Part shown: in pieces, positions 47,035-59,140 of the stretch
Position numbering within the stretch: the stretch's first letter is position 1
Layout of the letters: every line of letters starts with the position of its first letter
NCBI GenBank assembly: GCA_003550325.1
Contig: QKWP01000065.1
Span: 474,310 to 538,309, forward strand
Origin: Gigaspora rosea
Lineage: Eukaryota > Glomeromycota > Glomeromycetes > Diversisporales > Gigasporaceae
Length of the DNA stretch: 64,000 bases
Reading direction: 5' to 3'
Position numbers and translations under genes: made by a program
The notes under the pieces: model-generated
The model's database searches: none
Seen by the model: only the letters and a program-made list of their open reading frames with translations
What the model was told of the DNA's origin: nothing

Positions 47035-47036
47035 TA

Positions 47037-47405
47037 AAAATTATTATTAAAGATCTTATAAAATTTAATATTAAATAACTCTTGAACCAGTGATCCGTTT
47101 TGGATGATTTAACTACCAAAATGCTCATCTCAATGAGACGATTTTAATGAACCTAAAATCGTTAAATTCTGATCACGGGATCCAGAGATCGTTATAGATT
47201 TGTGTTATTTTAATATAATTTATTAAAAATAATACAAATCTATAATGATCTCTGGATCCCGTGATCAGAATTTAACGATTTTAGATTCGTTAGAATCGTC
47301 TCATTGAGACGAGCATTTTGGTGGTAAAATCATCCAAAACGGATTACTGGTTCAAGAGTTATTTAATATTAAAGTTATAAGATCTTTAATAATAATTTTT
47401 AATAT
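47037..47405. repeat. Long palindrome of repeat B (~180-bp arms)
   Basis: Two repeat B copies in opposite orientation around a centre near 47220. They share AAAGATCTTATAA, AGTGATCCGTTTTGGATG and CTCTGGATCCCGTGATCAG. Confidence 0.78.
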
Positions 47406-47696
47406 ATACAAAAATAATATAATTAAATCAAACAAATCTATAACGATCTTGGGATCCTGTAATTGGACTTTGATGATTTAGGCTCGTTGGAATCATCTCA
47501 TTGAGACAAACATTTTGGTAGTAAAATTATCCAAAACAGATCACTGGTCCAAAAGTTATTTAATGCTAAATTTTATAAATTTTTACAAATTTTAAAAATT
47601 TTAGCCAATCAAATCGCGGTATTTGACGATCAGGTGGGGGGGATGGGGGTAGCCTCTTAGTAGCAAAAAATCAGATGATAAATGGCGCTCCCCTAA

Positions 47697-49190
47697 ATGC
47701 TCCAGAGTAATACTACTAATACAAAATAAAATATACTCCAGAGTATTATTATATATATATATTAGCTTTATTAGTTACATAGAGTATTATTATGCACCTG
47801 TGGCAGTTTGCAACAAGGTTGTAGCTTTCAATGTTATCATAAGAATAAGTAGCTAGTATAATATTACAAACAAAATATTGTATTCTTTTAGATACTTTAC
47901 CAAATGAAAACAAACAACATTTGGGGGGACATCAATAGAAATGGGACAAATTTATCTAATAAATTTGTCCCATTTCTATTGACTTCACCCCATTTGTTGA
48001 AATTTGGGGTGTGTCAACATAATTCAACAATATTGAATTATAACAATATCAATATAGTATAGTATTAAAAAAACAAAGTATTATAAAAAATATTTAGATT
48101 ATACTATCTATATAATTATATAACTTTTACTCTTTAATGAGGTCATTCTAAAACAAAAAGTGAGTTTTTAAATAGTAATTTACTAATAATAATTAACAAG
48201 ACCATTTTTTAACACACAGCATTACTATATTTTTACTTGCATGAACATGCATCCAGGTGCCATTTTTTACTACCTAGTAGGATTATTCCAAACATAGATT
48301 TCAGATAAGAGTAAGAAAAGTATATTAGGTTTATGCTATTTGTTTAGTATTATTATTAATTTTTTTTATTTTTTATTATACTAAGAATTGAAAAGTATGT
48401 AAGTTAATACTATTTATTGAATTTTGGATAGATGTAAACATATTAGTGAATCAGCATAATTGGGCCTTTTTTCAATAAACTGTTATACAAAAATTTGCTC
48501 CTAAGTGACATTAAAAAAACTAACAAATAAAGCATTTATTACAACTAACAAAAGGGCTTTTTTGATATCTAGACAAGTTAAAAAAACCAAAAAAACTTAA
48601 TAAAAGAGCTATACTAAGCTATAAAAAGAAGTACTTTTACTATTTGTTAAAATACTCAGACATTTTAGGATGGTTGAGTATTGTTAGATAGGTTGGTAAC
48701 TATCAAGAGTAAATTTGAAAGCTAATTTTTAAATAAAATGTCCTTTTTAATTTACTTTTGGCTTATAATTAAATATATGAATTTCATAATGTTTTATATA
48801 TTTAATTATAAATACAAAGCTGGTTAAAAAGGATATTTTTGTGAAAGTTCACTCTATAATAAATTTTTATATAAAATTTTTTTGATAATTCTCAATTATA
48901 GTTGGTCAATTTACTCAATTACATCAATCTACTGATATGAGTTTTGATTTTTTTTTTTTTTTAAAATAATGTCTTGCTCATATCTTCTACAAGGAGTATA
49001 CTGTTTAACAAATTACATACAAGAATGAGAGCTCAAACTAGTTTATTAGTGACCTAAGCCTACTAGAGTAGTCAAGACTCACCTAATTTAGAATTGTTAG
49101 TATATAATTAGTAGAAATACTATACTTGACCCAGTTAATAGCCCATAGGTCAAGTTTCCTAAGGACTATTTCCATAGGGGAACAGTAGTT
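47697..49190. other. Gene-free A+T-rich stretch with a small palindrome
   Basis: A palindrome at about 47925-48000 (TCAATAGAAATGGGACAAATTT mirrored) shares TCAATAGAAAT with the 37326 element. Otherwise no gene or bounded repeat, apart from short A/T runs. Confidence 0.5.
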
Positions 49191-49199
49191 ATGGTTACT

Positions 49200-49994
49200 A
49201 TGTAATTGGTTTGGCTACCCATATAGGCAGCTGTATGTAATTATATGGCATGCTCTTCTTTGCTTATTCTATTTGGGATATGTAGAGGTAGGGTCAGATT
49301 TAGAGTATAAGTGCTTTTGGACTGTCTCTATTGAACGAACCTGGAGCAGTAGGGTTTTCACAGCTGGTCGTATATTGAGTCAGATGTCTGAAGAAGAGAT
49401 TGTATTATGGCTTGAGAAGCTTCTTTTGTAGAAAGGTTGAATTGATATAGACATAAGTTTTGGATGAGGTATGATAGAATTAAGCTTTTAAGTGTGGTAT
49501 CAAGGTAGTAAGTAGAGAGCAAACTCAAAGGGCTGTGTGCTGAAGGCAGAGTGTTAGAAGATGGTATCGATGAGCTTGGGTATTAAGAAGGCCGGTAAAT
49601 CCAAGTTAATTTTTTTGATAGTACATCAGATAGATTTAAGGATGATCTGGTTAAGTAGTTGTCTATCAGAACATGTTAACCATTGGTTTGAGAAGTTTAG
49701 ACTACTATAGTTAAAGCAGTCAGTGCTAGGTAAAAGGTCTAGGTATATTTAGTGAAAGTAGCTGTGAGAGGGTAGGAGTAGTTTGACTTTAAAGGCTTTA
49801 GCAGTGCTAAGTTTAAAGTTGGTGATATTGCTGTGTACTTTTTGGTTGTTGTTAAAATACAGCCAGGTAGAGTGTCAGTCTGTGTAGTATGTGAAATTGG
49901 ACTATTCATTTGTTTTGTATTGGGATAACCACATGGCAATGACATGTGCTTTGCAAATATTTTTGACGAATCTTCTAGTTGTTTGCTTGACATG
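49200..49994 (-). pseudogene. LINE piece 5: C-terminal tail
   Basis: Minus-strand fragments in several frames (for example WLYFNNNQKVHSNITNFKL and the preceding VKNICKAHVIAMWLSQY) look like the C-terminus that follows RNase H in this non-LTR element. The upstream part continues at 50297. The 3' end of the element is not clear; I place it near 49200. Multiple stops and frameshifts. Recognition of this poorly conserved region rests partly on memory of related elements and on collinearity. Confidence 0.6.
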
Positions 49995-50287
49995 AGGACC
50001 CCAGATATCTACTATAGAGGTCATAGTTTTTTTTAGCAAAAACCCCTAAAATTTGAGAAGCAAAAAACAGTTTTTGCCAATTATCTTGGCATCCAATAGA
50101 CAAATTTGAACAAACTTTTTTTTAAAATGAAGCTCTTAGTGAGGCGCATCTAACAAAAAAAAGTGTATTCAATTATGATCACTAGATCAAAAGTTATTTA
50201 AACAAATATATTTTGGCATTTTCAGCAAATTGGGCCAAAATTGGCCAAAATCCAGTTATGACCTATATAAGAGATGTCCAGGGTCCT
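49995..50287. mobile_element. MITE inserted in the LINE (AGGACCC ends)
   Basis: AGGACCCCAGATATCTACTA at the left pairs with the right end ATAAGAGATGTCCAGGGTCCT. Flanked by the direct repeat TTGACATG (49987-49994 and 50288-50295), an 8-bp TSD; one more base can be counted in if the first A is excluded. A second copy begins at 63838. Its TSD length fits hAT or Mutator. Confidence 0.8.
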
Positions 50288-50296
50288 TTGACATGA

Positions 50297-51863
50297 GTAT
50301 TTTCTTAAAAGAGAATATAATATGGATTAAAGATACTTGTATAGTTAAAAGTAAGTTGTTGGGCTGTGTCATGTTGTCTTGCTAGAGAATCTGCAAGGTT
50401 GTTAAAAATGTTGTCAGTATAAGCTTGGACTTTGCTCATTGCAAGGCTAATTCCATAAGACTTAATTGCCCAAGGAGTGTATGCCAAATAGGCCATGCTT
50501 TGAACTTGTATTTCTTTGGTGTATTGTGACTTAGTTTGGTGAGTTTGTTATATTTAGAAATAACTAACTATAAGTCAGTAAAAATCTGTACTTTAGAGTT
50601 GTATGGTACAGTAGAGATTGCAGACAGGATTGCCATTAGTTCAACTTTGTAGAACAAAAACTAGTTGGATATTTTAGCTGAAAACTTCTGCACAACCTAG
50701 TTGCCAGAAAGCTGAACCTAGCTAGATCCAATCTATTTGACTAAGCTATCTGTATAGAATATAACTACTAATCTGTTTAAGTTAGAATTTGTAATGGCTG
50801 ATAGCTATAAGGAGGCCTCATTTTCAGAGAAAAGGTATGAAACCAGAGAGTTTGCAATGTATATAGTAGGTAGTAGGAGAGTTGTAAGAGGGTGTTTGAT
50901 AGTAGTTAAGAAGATGAGATCCAGGTAATTTGCATTAAGATTTAGTTGGCAGTTGGGCTGGGGGATTCGACTATGAAATATAGCAGATAGTACTGCTTAC
51001 ACCTTCATAGTACATGCTAATAGAATTTATTTGAAGTTGAAATTGCATCCTGAGCAGGGGGTGCAGACAATTTGTAGGAATAGGTATAGCTAGGAACAGG
51101 CTATGTTTATATCAGAGTTCTAGTACATGATAGATACAGTATTGGCATGAGAGAAATATCTCTGAACTTTGCCAATTATGATATTGTTTTCTAAATAGGT
51201 AAGTACTCAATGTTTATTGTGATAATAGATTAGGCTAGTGTGATATGCAAATGGGTTGATCTCTTGGGGTTGATACCTATCTGCAATCGTGCGATAGCAT
51301 TGGTTATTAAGAATAGTTTGCTCAATAGAAAACCATAGAGGTTGTTTGCCTTTAGATAAATGATGAATTCTAAGAGAAAGGTATTTTCATTTTAGAAGTA
51401 TCTTGTTGTCTGCTGAGCATAATTGCTCTAGATATATAATTTGTTTTTTCCATAATTGTTTTTTAAAAGTACCATATTTAGTGTGAGTTTTAGGAAATAT
51501 TCTATTGGATAGCTCTCACAGTTAATTGTTTGTGACCATGCGATTGCTGTGTTTGCCATAATAAATATTCTTAGTTTTGTGATAAAGGAAATGATTTGAA
51601 TATAGTGTTAGCAGTCAGAACTATCTATACAGGAGGATGGGTGTTGGAGTATGCTAGTTGTGGACCACAGGTTGTTTTGTAGCTGCTATAACCTAATGTG
51701 TGTAGTTGTAGTGTTACTGTCATTAATTCTAACTAGAAAGTTTGAAAGGTAATATTGTAGTTGTATGTCCCAAATATTGTAAATATTATATATATTATAG
51801 TTAAGCATAGTATTGTTAGGGGTTGAGTGTGCTAGCTGGAATTTGTGCTTGGCTACTATTAAG
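50297..51863 (-). pseudogene. LINE piece 4: connecting region and RNase H
   Basis: On the minus strand, the 5' part reads IVAKHKFQLAHSTPN, then NIYNIWDIQLQYY and RLQQLQNNLWSTTSI (about 51860-51650), a conserved post-RT segment. The 3' part holds RNase H-like pieces: AILSAISTVPYNSKVQIFTD (about 50645-50585) and KVQAYTDNIFNNLADSLA (about 50440-50385). The latter corresponds to the motif with the final catalytic Asp. Frame breaks throughout show decay. The segment ends at the 51864 insertion and resumes at 55053. Confidence 0.78.
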
Positions 51864-52280
51864 TAGTGAATTAACTCGACAAAAAAATTGTTAATCGATG
51901 ATTGATTAAAAAAAGTTTCAACGATCGATCAAAAATCGATTATATATATTTAATAGAGTATAATTGATCAGGTATAAAATTTATAAGCTTGAGCATATAT
52001 AATCAATTAATCATTGGGTCAATTATTAATTGATTATCAAATTAAAAATTAGGTAGCTATATAACTTAGGGTGCTCTCAAGCACCTAAATTGCAATCACT
52101 TCATAGGCATCTTATTTCACAAACAATTAGACTTCCCTGCTTTGCGTACTCAATAACCATCATGTAAGTGTTCATGGCAAACATTAGGATTCTAATACTT
52201 CTGATTTTCTTAGTTACCAGTAATAGATTTGTGTTCAATATTTAATTAGCGGAATAGATTAGGACGACCAAGTGAGCTTG

Positions 52281-53999
52281 TAGTGTTCCTATGAACCTGA
52301 ACTGAAGTGAACTTAGGTCAAGTTCAGGTTCAGGTTCAGATTCAGTATTGAACCTGAACCTGAACATTTTTTAAAACATGTTCAGGTTCAGATTCAGTAT
52401 TAAACTTTTAGAGCTGGTTCAGGTTCATTTCAGGTTCAGTTCATAAGTTCATGAACATGTTCAGGTTCAGTCTGGTGTTCATATGAACTAGTGATTCTAG
52501 GTTTGGGTTCGGGTTTGGTCTGGTCCAGACCAGACTCAACCTCTAAATTTTATTATTAAACCTTTATACTAAATTCAAACTCAATCATAAGTTTGGTCAG
52601 ACTAGTCCAAATTTTGCAAATTAGTTTGAGTCTGAATAAAAATATGTATATTTTTTGATATTGAACAAGTTTACTTAGAGTGAGAAGTATAAATCAGTTA
52701 GTAAAATTTAGATAATCATAGAAATTTGTATAATTTTATTAATAAAATTATACAAAATGCTATGATTCTCTAAATTTTATTAATTGATAATAACTTATTG
52801 AACTAAGTAAACTTGTTAAGCACCAAAAAATACATCAAATCGGAATATTTTATTTTACTTTTCTTAAAATTTGAAGAAAAGATGCTTAATTTTGGAAATT
52901 TTCATCAAAAATTCAAAATTCAGCATCTTTGACACAAATTTTAAGAAAAATAAAATAAAATATACCGATATGATGTATTTTTTGGTGCTAAACAAGTTTA
53001 CTTAGATCAAGAAGTTATGATCAATTAGTAAAATTTAGAGAATCATAGAAATTTGTATAATTTTATTAATAAAATTATACAAATTTCTATGATTCTCTAA
53101 ATTTTACTAATTGATCATAACTTCTTGCACTAAGTAAACTTGTTAAGCACCAAAAAATACATCAAATCGGCATATTTTATTTTACTTTTCTTAAAATTTG
53201 AAGAAAAGATGCTTAATTTTGGAAATTTTCATCAAAAATTCAAAATTAAGCATCTTTGACGCAAATTTTAAGAAAAATAAAATAAAATATACCGATATGA
53301 TGTATTTTTTGGTGCTAAACAAGTTTACTTAGATCAAGAAGTTATGATCAATTAGTAAAATTTAGAGAATCATAGAAATTTGTATAATTTTATTAATAAA
53401 ATTATACAAATTTCTATGATTCTCTAAATTTTACTAATTGATCATAACTTCTTGCACTAAGTAAACTTGTTAAGCACCAAAAAATACATCAAATCGGCAT
53501 ATTTTATTTTACTTTTCTTAAAATTTGAAGAAAAGATGCTTAATTTTGGAAATTTTCATCAAAAATTCAAAATTAAGCATCTTTGACGCAAATTTTAAGG
53601 AAAATAAAATAAAATATACCGATATGATGTATTTTTTGGTGCTAAACAAGTTTACTTAGATCAAGAAGTTATGATCAATTAGTAAAATTTAGAGAATCAT
53701 AGAAATTTGTATAATTTTATTAATAAAATTATACAAATTTCTATGATTCTCTAAATTTTACTAATTGATTCTAACTTTGTGATTTAGGTAAACATGTGCA
53801 TATATTATGAACCTGAACATGTTCATAAACCTTGAACTAAACCTAAACTGAACTTTTTTTAAGTTCAGGTTCAGGTTCATGTTCAATAATTTTAAGTTCA
53901 GATTCAGTTCAGTATTGAACTTTCAGAGCAGGTTCAGGTTCAGGTTCATTGAACCTAAACCTGAACCTTTATTGAACTGAACTGAACTTCAGAACACTA
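52281..53999. mobile_element. hAT-like element with GAACCTGAAC arrays and a palindromic core (1.72 kb)
   Basis: Ends TAGTGTTC / GAACACTA with a perfect 8-bp TSD TGAGCTTG (52273-52280 and 54000-54007). The outer ~200 bp on each side is a dense array of TTCAGGTTCAGG / GAACCTGAAC words; the middle is the palindromic array 52650-53770. No ORF. Confidence 0.9.
52650..53770. repeat. 327-bp tandem repeat of inverted units
   Basis: GAAGAAAAGATGCTTAATTT occurs at 52873, 53200 and 53527, an exact 327-bp spacing. Each unit is itself palindromic (AAATTTGTATAATTTTATTA / TAATAAAATTATACAAATTT; AAGCATC...GATGCTT), so the array folds in many registers. Units are nearly identical, indicating recent amplification or homogenisation. 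Confidence 0.9.
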
Positions 54000-54220
54000 T
54001 GAGCTTGCTATTGCAATGATTAATCAATGATTAATCATTCCATCATCAATTATTAAAATCACACCATATCAACACCTGATCCTGATTTGGATCTTACGAC
54101 CTTTTGACACTGATGTGAGACACTCATGCTACATTTTTCGTCTTTCATATTACCTTTTGCTGACCTAATTCTTTATTTTTTTCGAAACTATGTGACAATT
54201 ATTTAACAATTAATATATTA

Positions 54221-54371
54221 GGGCCATGTCATTAATCACCTGATTATTTTTTATCAGAGGCCTACTCCTCTCCCTCTTTTTTAATATATATATAGTCAGG
54301 TTTTTATATATAATTTTAACTTTTTTTACCTCCTTTTCACCTAAAAAATCACCTGATTTTTGTCACTCCCC
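54221..54371. mobile_element. Harbinger-like MITE (151 bp)
   Basis: GGGCCATGTCATTAATCACC at the left matches the end of 15945-16248. The right end is CTGATTTTTGTCACTCCCC. TTA flanks both sides (54218-54220 and 54372-54374). Confidence 0.72.
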
Positions 54372-54751
54372 TTAGTGGCTTTCAGCACACAAACAAAACT
54401 TTGTATATAGATTGTACTATACATATTTCACATACTATACGCACTATATAATATATGTACTGTACATACTGTACGCTAAAAAAATTCAGACATCATATAA
54501 ATGGCACATCACTAATTATAACCCATTAAAACAAGAAAAACGTTTAGATCCTATAATAGGTTCCTAAACTAACATTTTTCTATATATTAAAATATTTTGA
54601 TCAATCAAATATAACTTATTTGATCAATCAGTATTATCGATCATTGATTGACCTATTGTTACCGAGCCCATTAATTTGTGCTCGATCATTGATCTAAGTT
54701 GATCAATAATCGAGTATCATATAATCAAGTTAATTCACTACTATTAAGTAT

Positions 54752-55052
54752 CGTATATTCCCGAAAATAAACTACCCCCCTGATTTTTTTCAAAAATCTC
54801 AAAAAACACATTGACATTTGCTATATATAAAACTTTTTTTTACTAAGTAAATTTAAAAAGTTCGATTAAGTAAAGTTGTTCAGCACATCAAAATACACTT
54901 ATTGTAAAAATTTGGTGTCATTTGGACAACTTTTTATTAGTACGTTTTTCAATTTTTTCAAAACTGTCTATACGCTAAAAATAAGCTACCCCATGTTTTT
55001 TCATGTAATTTTTGGCCCAAAAAAGGTAGCTTATTTTCAGGAATATATGGTA
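54752..55052. mobile_element. MITE (TATATTCCCGAAAATAA ends)
   Basis: TATATTCCCGAAAATAAACT at the left pairs with AGCTTATTTTCAGGAATATA at the right, and AAAATAAGCTACCCC recurs inside. It sits next to the hAT-like TSD within the LINE. TSD unclear. The frame 54876-55103 is a shadow. Confidence 0.68.
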
Positions 55053-55343
55053 CTATACAAGTATTTTGGAACATGTGAAGTAGAAAAGCACTATATTGTG
55101 TAACCAGTATTCAATAGTCGAATAAAACCATGTTAATAACATAAATGATTTGTTTGTCTGTAATCTTTTTCGATTTGGTGGGTAGCTTCTGCACAGATAA
55201 GTTTAGTCTGCTATAAACTTTTATTGTCTAAGGTAAATAAGCATTCAAGGAATTTGAAAGGTGGGTAGGGTGTGCCATTTATTATATAATATTTTTTACT
55301 TAATAGCCATCTCTACACATATATAGTATGATCAATTTATTTA
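55053..55343 (-). pseudogene. LINE piece 3: RT thumb/connector
   Basis: Minus-strand reading gives ITDKQIIYVINMVL-like sequence in overlapping frames (about 55180-55120), preceded by a TLDNKSL-like stretch. This is typical of the segment after the RT palm in LINE elements. Continuous with piece 2 once the 55344-56611 insertion is removed, and with piece 4 once 51864-55052 is removed. Confidence 0.65.
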
Positions 55344-56611
55344 GTGAACCGGTATTTCCACACCCTATTTTTGGTATTTTCACACCCATGTAAGATCATT
55401 AATTTATAATTTTGTATACAATTGATCAAAAATATCTTAGCACTTACCTGACCAAATTCGATCTACTCTTTTTTATTTTAATTATAAAAGGCTGTAGAAA
55501 TAAAAAAAAAAAGTTGATCGAATTTGGTCAGATGAGTGCCAAGATATATTCAATCAAAGTTTTTATAAAATTCTCAAATATAAGCTGCAGCAAAATTGGG
55601 GTCAAAGTTTGATTGAAGATATCATGGCACCCACCTGGCCAAATTTGATCAACTTTTTTTTTATTTTAATTACAAAAAGCTGTAGAATTTAAAGAAAAAA
55701 GTTGATCAAATTTTGTCAGATGGATTCCAAGATATCTTCAATCAAATTTTTGTAAAATTCTAAACGTCTATCAAATATAAGCTGTAGCAATAATTGTTTA
55801 CAAACTTGATTGAAGATATCTTGGTACCCATCTGACCAAATTCAATTAACTTTTTTTTTTTTAATTGTAAAAAGTTGTAAAATGCAAAAAAAAAAGGTGA
55901 TCGAATTTGTTCAGATGGGTTCCAGGATATCTTCGATCAAAGTTTTTGTAAAATTCTAAATGTCTATCAAATATAAGCTGTAGCAAAATTGTTTTCAACA
56001 TTTGATTGAAGATATATTGGCACCCACCTGACCAAATTCGATCAACTTTTTTTCATTTAAATTGCAAAATGCAGTAGAATTTAAAGAAAAAAGTTGTTCA
56101 AATTTGGTCAGGTGGATTCCAAGATAGCTTCGATCAAAGTTTTTGTAAAATTCTAAACGTCTATCAAATACGTGTACAAAAATTGTTTCAAACTTTGATC
56201 GAAAATATCTTGGCACCGACCTAACCAAATCTGATCAACTTTTTTATATTTTAATTATAAGAAGCTGTAGAATTCAAAGAAAAAAATGTTAATTGAATTT
56301 AGTCAGGTGGGTTCCAATATATCTTTGGTCAAAAATTTTGTAAAATTCTAAACATCTATCAAATATAAGCTACGGCAATAATTGTTTACAAACTTTGATC
56401 GAAGATATCTTGGCACCCACCTGTCCAAATTCGATCAACTTTTTTTTATTTTAATTGTAAAAAGCTATTTAATTCAAAGAAAAAAAGTTAATTGAATTTG
56501 GTCAGGTGGGTTCCAAGATATCTTTGATCAAAGTTAAAAAAATTTTAAAAAATTAAAATGATCTACATGGGTGTAGCAATACCAAAAAGGAGTGTGGAAA
56601 AACCAGTTCCC
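55344..56611. mobile_element. Element with alternating inverted ~190-bp units (1.27 kb)
   Basis: GGTATTTCCACACCC near the left end and its counterpart GGAGTGTGGAAAAACC near the right form the TIRs, followed by CACCCATGTA / TACATGGGTG. Possible 8-bp TSD TTTATTTA (55336-55343 and 56612-56619), weak because it is A/T-only. The interior repeats GACCAAATTCGATCAACTTT, AGATATCTT and TATCAAATATAAGCTG in alternating orientation about six times. Small frames here are translations of the repeat. Confidence 0.75.
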
Positions 56612-56619
56612 TTTATTTA

Positions 56620-57112
56620 ATTCTAATTGATTAATATATAGAATACAGACGTAATTACTATCTCTAACTATGTATCCATAGTAAAAATTACGCATGCTCC
56701 TTAGGTGATAGTAGTTGAAGTAGATAATTAAAGTATAAAAAGGAGGATGGGTTTTGCAGTTGGTAGTAAAAATGGACTTGGCTAGATTAATTTGGATGTC
56801 TGCCATTAGATAAAAGGATTGGCAATTTGGGTAGTTTGTATTAGCTCTTCTAGAAATGATATGATCTACAGTGTATCATCTATGTAGGCCAGTATTGAGA
56901 CTGAGATAGAAAGCTATTGGTCCTTGTCTGAAGTTAAATTGGTCCTCCAATAGGCCTGTAGTGAGCAATATGGTTTATTAATGGGTCATAGTATATTCTT
57001 CAAAAGAGTGATGTTATTGTCTTTCCTTGGTTAATTCTATTTTTAACTGTGTACAGGTTGGTGAGGCCCAAATTGGTAATGACTCAGTTGTATTGGTTAA
57101 ATAGTAGGTTGG
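56620..57112 (-). pseudogene. LINE piece 2: reverse transcriptase palm
   Basis: Minus strand: NRINQGKTITSLF then RIYYDPLINHI (about 57045-56970), then LAYIDDT (about 56895-56875), the Y-x-D-D catalytic box, then MADIQINLAKSIF (about 56806-56765). These are in the order expected for a LINE-type RT. Stop codons and frameshifts break the frame. The upstream RT half lies across the 57116-62245 insertion. Confidence 0.85.
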
Positions 57113-57796
57113 TAAGGGGAGCACCATTTATCACCTGATTTTTTAGGTGGGTAGGGTTAGAGCAATTATTAGATCCTATATATAATATAATATATATTTA
57201 TATATATTATTATATAAAGTAGATAGGGGTATTATGGTAAAAAGAGTATTATGACGAAACAGGGTATCTTATGTTTCTATGACCGGAATAGGATAAAATT
57301 TATACCATTTGATTCCTCTCAGTAGGAGGAATCGAATAATATAAAATTTATCCAATTTTGATTACAGGAACACAAGATATTTTGATTCGTCAAAATATCT
57401 CTATCTTAATACGGTGATATTAAAACACAAAGATATTGTGCCGAATTGAGGATATCTTGTGTTTTCATGATCAGAATCAGATGAAATTTATACCATTCGA
57501 TTACTTTCATTGAGAAGAATCGAATAATATAAATTTTATCTAATTCCAATTATGGGAGTACAAGATATATCCACAATTCGCCATAAAACCCCTATGGTTA
57601 AATTTTTTATTTTTTATAAAATAATCAAATTAAAATATTTTGTGGTCCAGTAATCGGAACCGAATAAATTTGGTATCATTCGACTCAGCTCAATAAGGTG
57701 AATCAGAAGATACCAAAATCATTTAACTTTGATTACGGTATTACATGTTATGATTAAAATATTTTAATTTCGCTATAATACCTCTATTTACCTTAT

Positions 57797-57970
57797 ACAA
57801 GTTACTCTCATTATAGTGAACTCTCGATATAGTGAAGATTGGCTATAGTGAAGAATTTTTTTAGATCAGAATTATTATTACAATAATAAAAAGCTCTCGA
57901 TATAGTGAATCTCTCAATATAGTGAAGAAATTTTATAGCCCGAGGACTTCACTATAACGAAAGTGACTTG
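57797..57970. mobile_element. pogo-like MITE (174 bp)
   Basis: CAAGTTACTCTCATTATAGTG pairs imperfectly with CACTATAACGAAAGTGACTTG, flanked by TA (57795-57796 and 57971-57972). CTCTCGATATAGTGAA is iterated inside. Resembles 13843-14043. Confidence 0.74.
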
Positions 57971-58416
57971 TATATAATTTTTAATATTGAATAACTTTTG
58001 TTCCACTGGTCCATTTTTGATAATTTAACTACTAAAATGTTCGCCTCAGTGAGATGATTCTAACAAGCCCAAAATCATTAAATTCTAATCACAGGATCCT
58101 AAGATCGATAAAGATTTGTGTTCTATAAACAATTAATAATTAGATATGTCTAATTCAGCACACCTAAGTTCTATGATGAATACTACATACCATATCGATC
58201 AGAATTAGATGATTTTAGTGCCATTCGATTTGTCTTATTTAGACAAATTAAATGATACAAAAATCACCTGAATCTGATTACTCAATTATAAGATATTACA
58301 TTTTAACGACTATTTTAAAACAAAGTGCAGTGTCTAATTCGGCGCACTAAAGATCTCTGATATCTTGTGAACTATTGATCCAAATTATATGATTTTGGTA
58401 CCATTCAATTCATAAT

Positions 58417-59140
58417 TAGGGTGTGCAATGGCCCGGGCTGAACCCGATAATTTGCGGGTTGGGCTGGGTTTGGGCCGGGCCTGGGCCTGAACTTTCAGGT
58501 AGTGATACAAATCGAAAATCGAATTAATCGATTAGTTGTAAAGTTGACAACTAATCGATTTGAATTTTACAGACCCAACTTAGTCAATTAGTTGATTAGT
58601 TGACTAATCAATTAATCGATTGGCCAACTAATCGATTAATCGACTAATTAATCGATTAGTCGATTCGTCGTTTAATCAACCGATCATATAAGAATACCAA
58701 CTTGGCTGTTTTCAGTTGCTACTTTACATGCATTTTACCAAGTTTCGTTTATTATTTATTCAACTAATCGATTGGTCAATTGATTAGTCGATTAATCGAT
58801 TGGCCAACTAATCGATTAGTTGAATAAAATCGATTAATCGATTAGTTGGATAAAATGATCTATCAACTAATCAATTGAAAAATTTTTATCGATTTGTATC
58901 ACTATTTTCAGGTCCATAAATTAATTGGGCCGGGCTTGGGCTGAGCTTGTAAAAACAGGTTGAGCTTGGGCCGGGTTAACCCCGGTAATTTATATTAGGT
59001 TGAGCCTTGTTCAGGCCAAACCCGGGCCTAGATTTTTAGTTCTACAATGAATTGGGTTGGGCCCAGGTTGGGCTCATAATTTACTAGATTGGGTTTGGGC
59101 ACAGTCAAACCCGGCCCAACCCGGCCCATTGCACATCCTA
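58417..59140. mobile_element. hAT-like element with GGGCCGGGC motif arrays (724 bp)
   Basis: Ends TAGGGTGTGCAATGG / CCATTGCACATCCTA with an 8-bp TSD TTCATAAT / TTCATAAC (58409-58416 and 59141-59148, one mismatch). The subterminal regions are GC-rich arrays of TTGGGCCGGGC / GGCCCAACCCG, which stand out in this A+T-rich DNA. A second element is nested inside. Confidence 0.88.
58500..58904. mobile_element. hAT-like MITE with AATCGATTAATCG arrays (405 bp)
   Basis: Ends TAGTGATACAAATCG / CGATTTGTATCACTA with an 8-bp TSD CTTTCAGG / TTTTCAGG (58492-58499 and 58905-58912, one mismatch). The interior is almost entirely ACTAATCGATTAATCGA words. Nested in 58417-59140. Confidence 0.88.

Larger units (their letters stand above)
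46213..47693. mobile_element. Harbinger-like palindromic element (1.48 kb)
   Basis: Ends GGGGAGCACCATTTATCATC / GATGATAAATGGCGCTCCCC flanked by TAA (46210-46212 and 47694-47696). The interior is inverted copies of repeat B plus a nested element (46517-47034). The same ends bound the much larger 57116-62245 structure. Non-coding. Confidence 0.84.
51864..54740. mobile_element. hAT-like element inserted in the LINE (2.88 kb, mostly nested DNA)
   Basis: Ends TAGTGAATTAACTCGAC / CAAGTTAATTCACTA with a perfect 8-bp TSD CTATTAAG (51856-51863 and 54741-54748). Its own sequence is full of ATCGATCA/TTGATCAAT words. Two other elements (52281-53999 and 54221-54371) sit inside, so the original was about 1 kb. 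No transposase frame. Confidence 0.88.
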
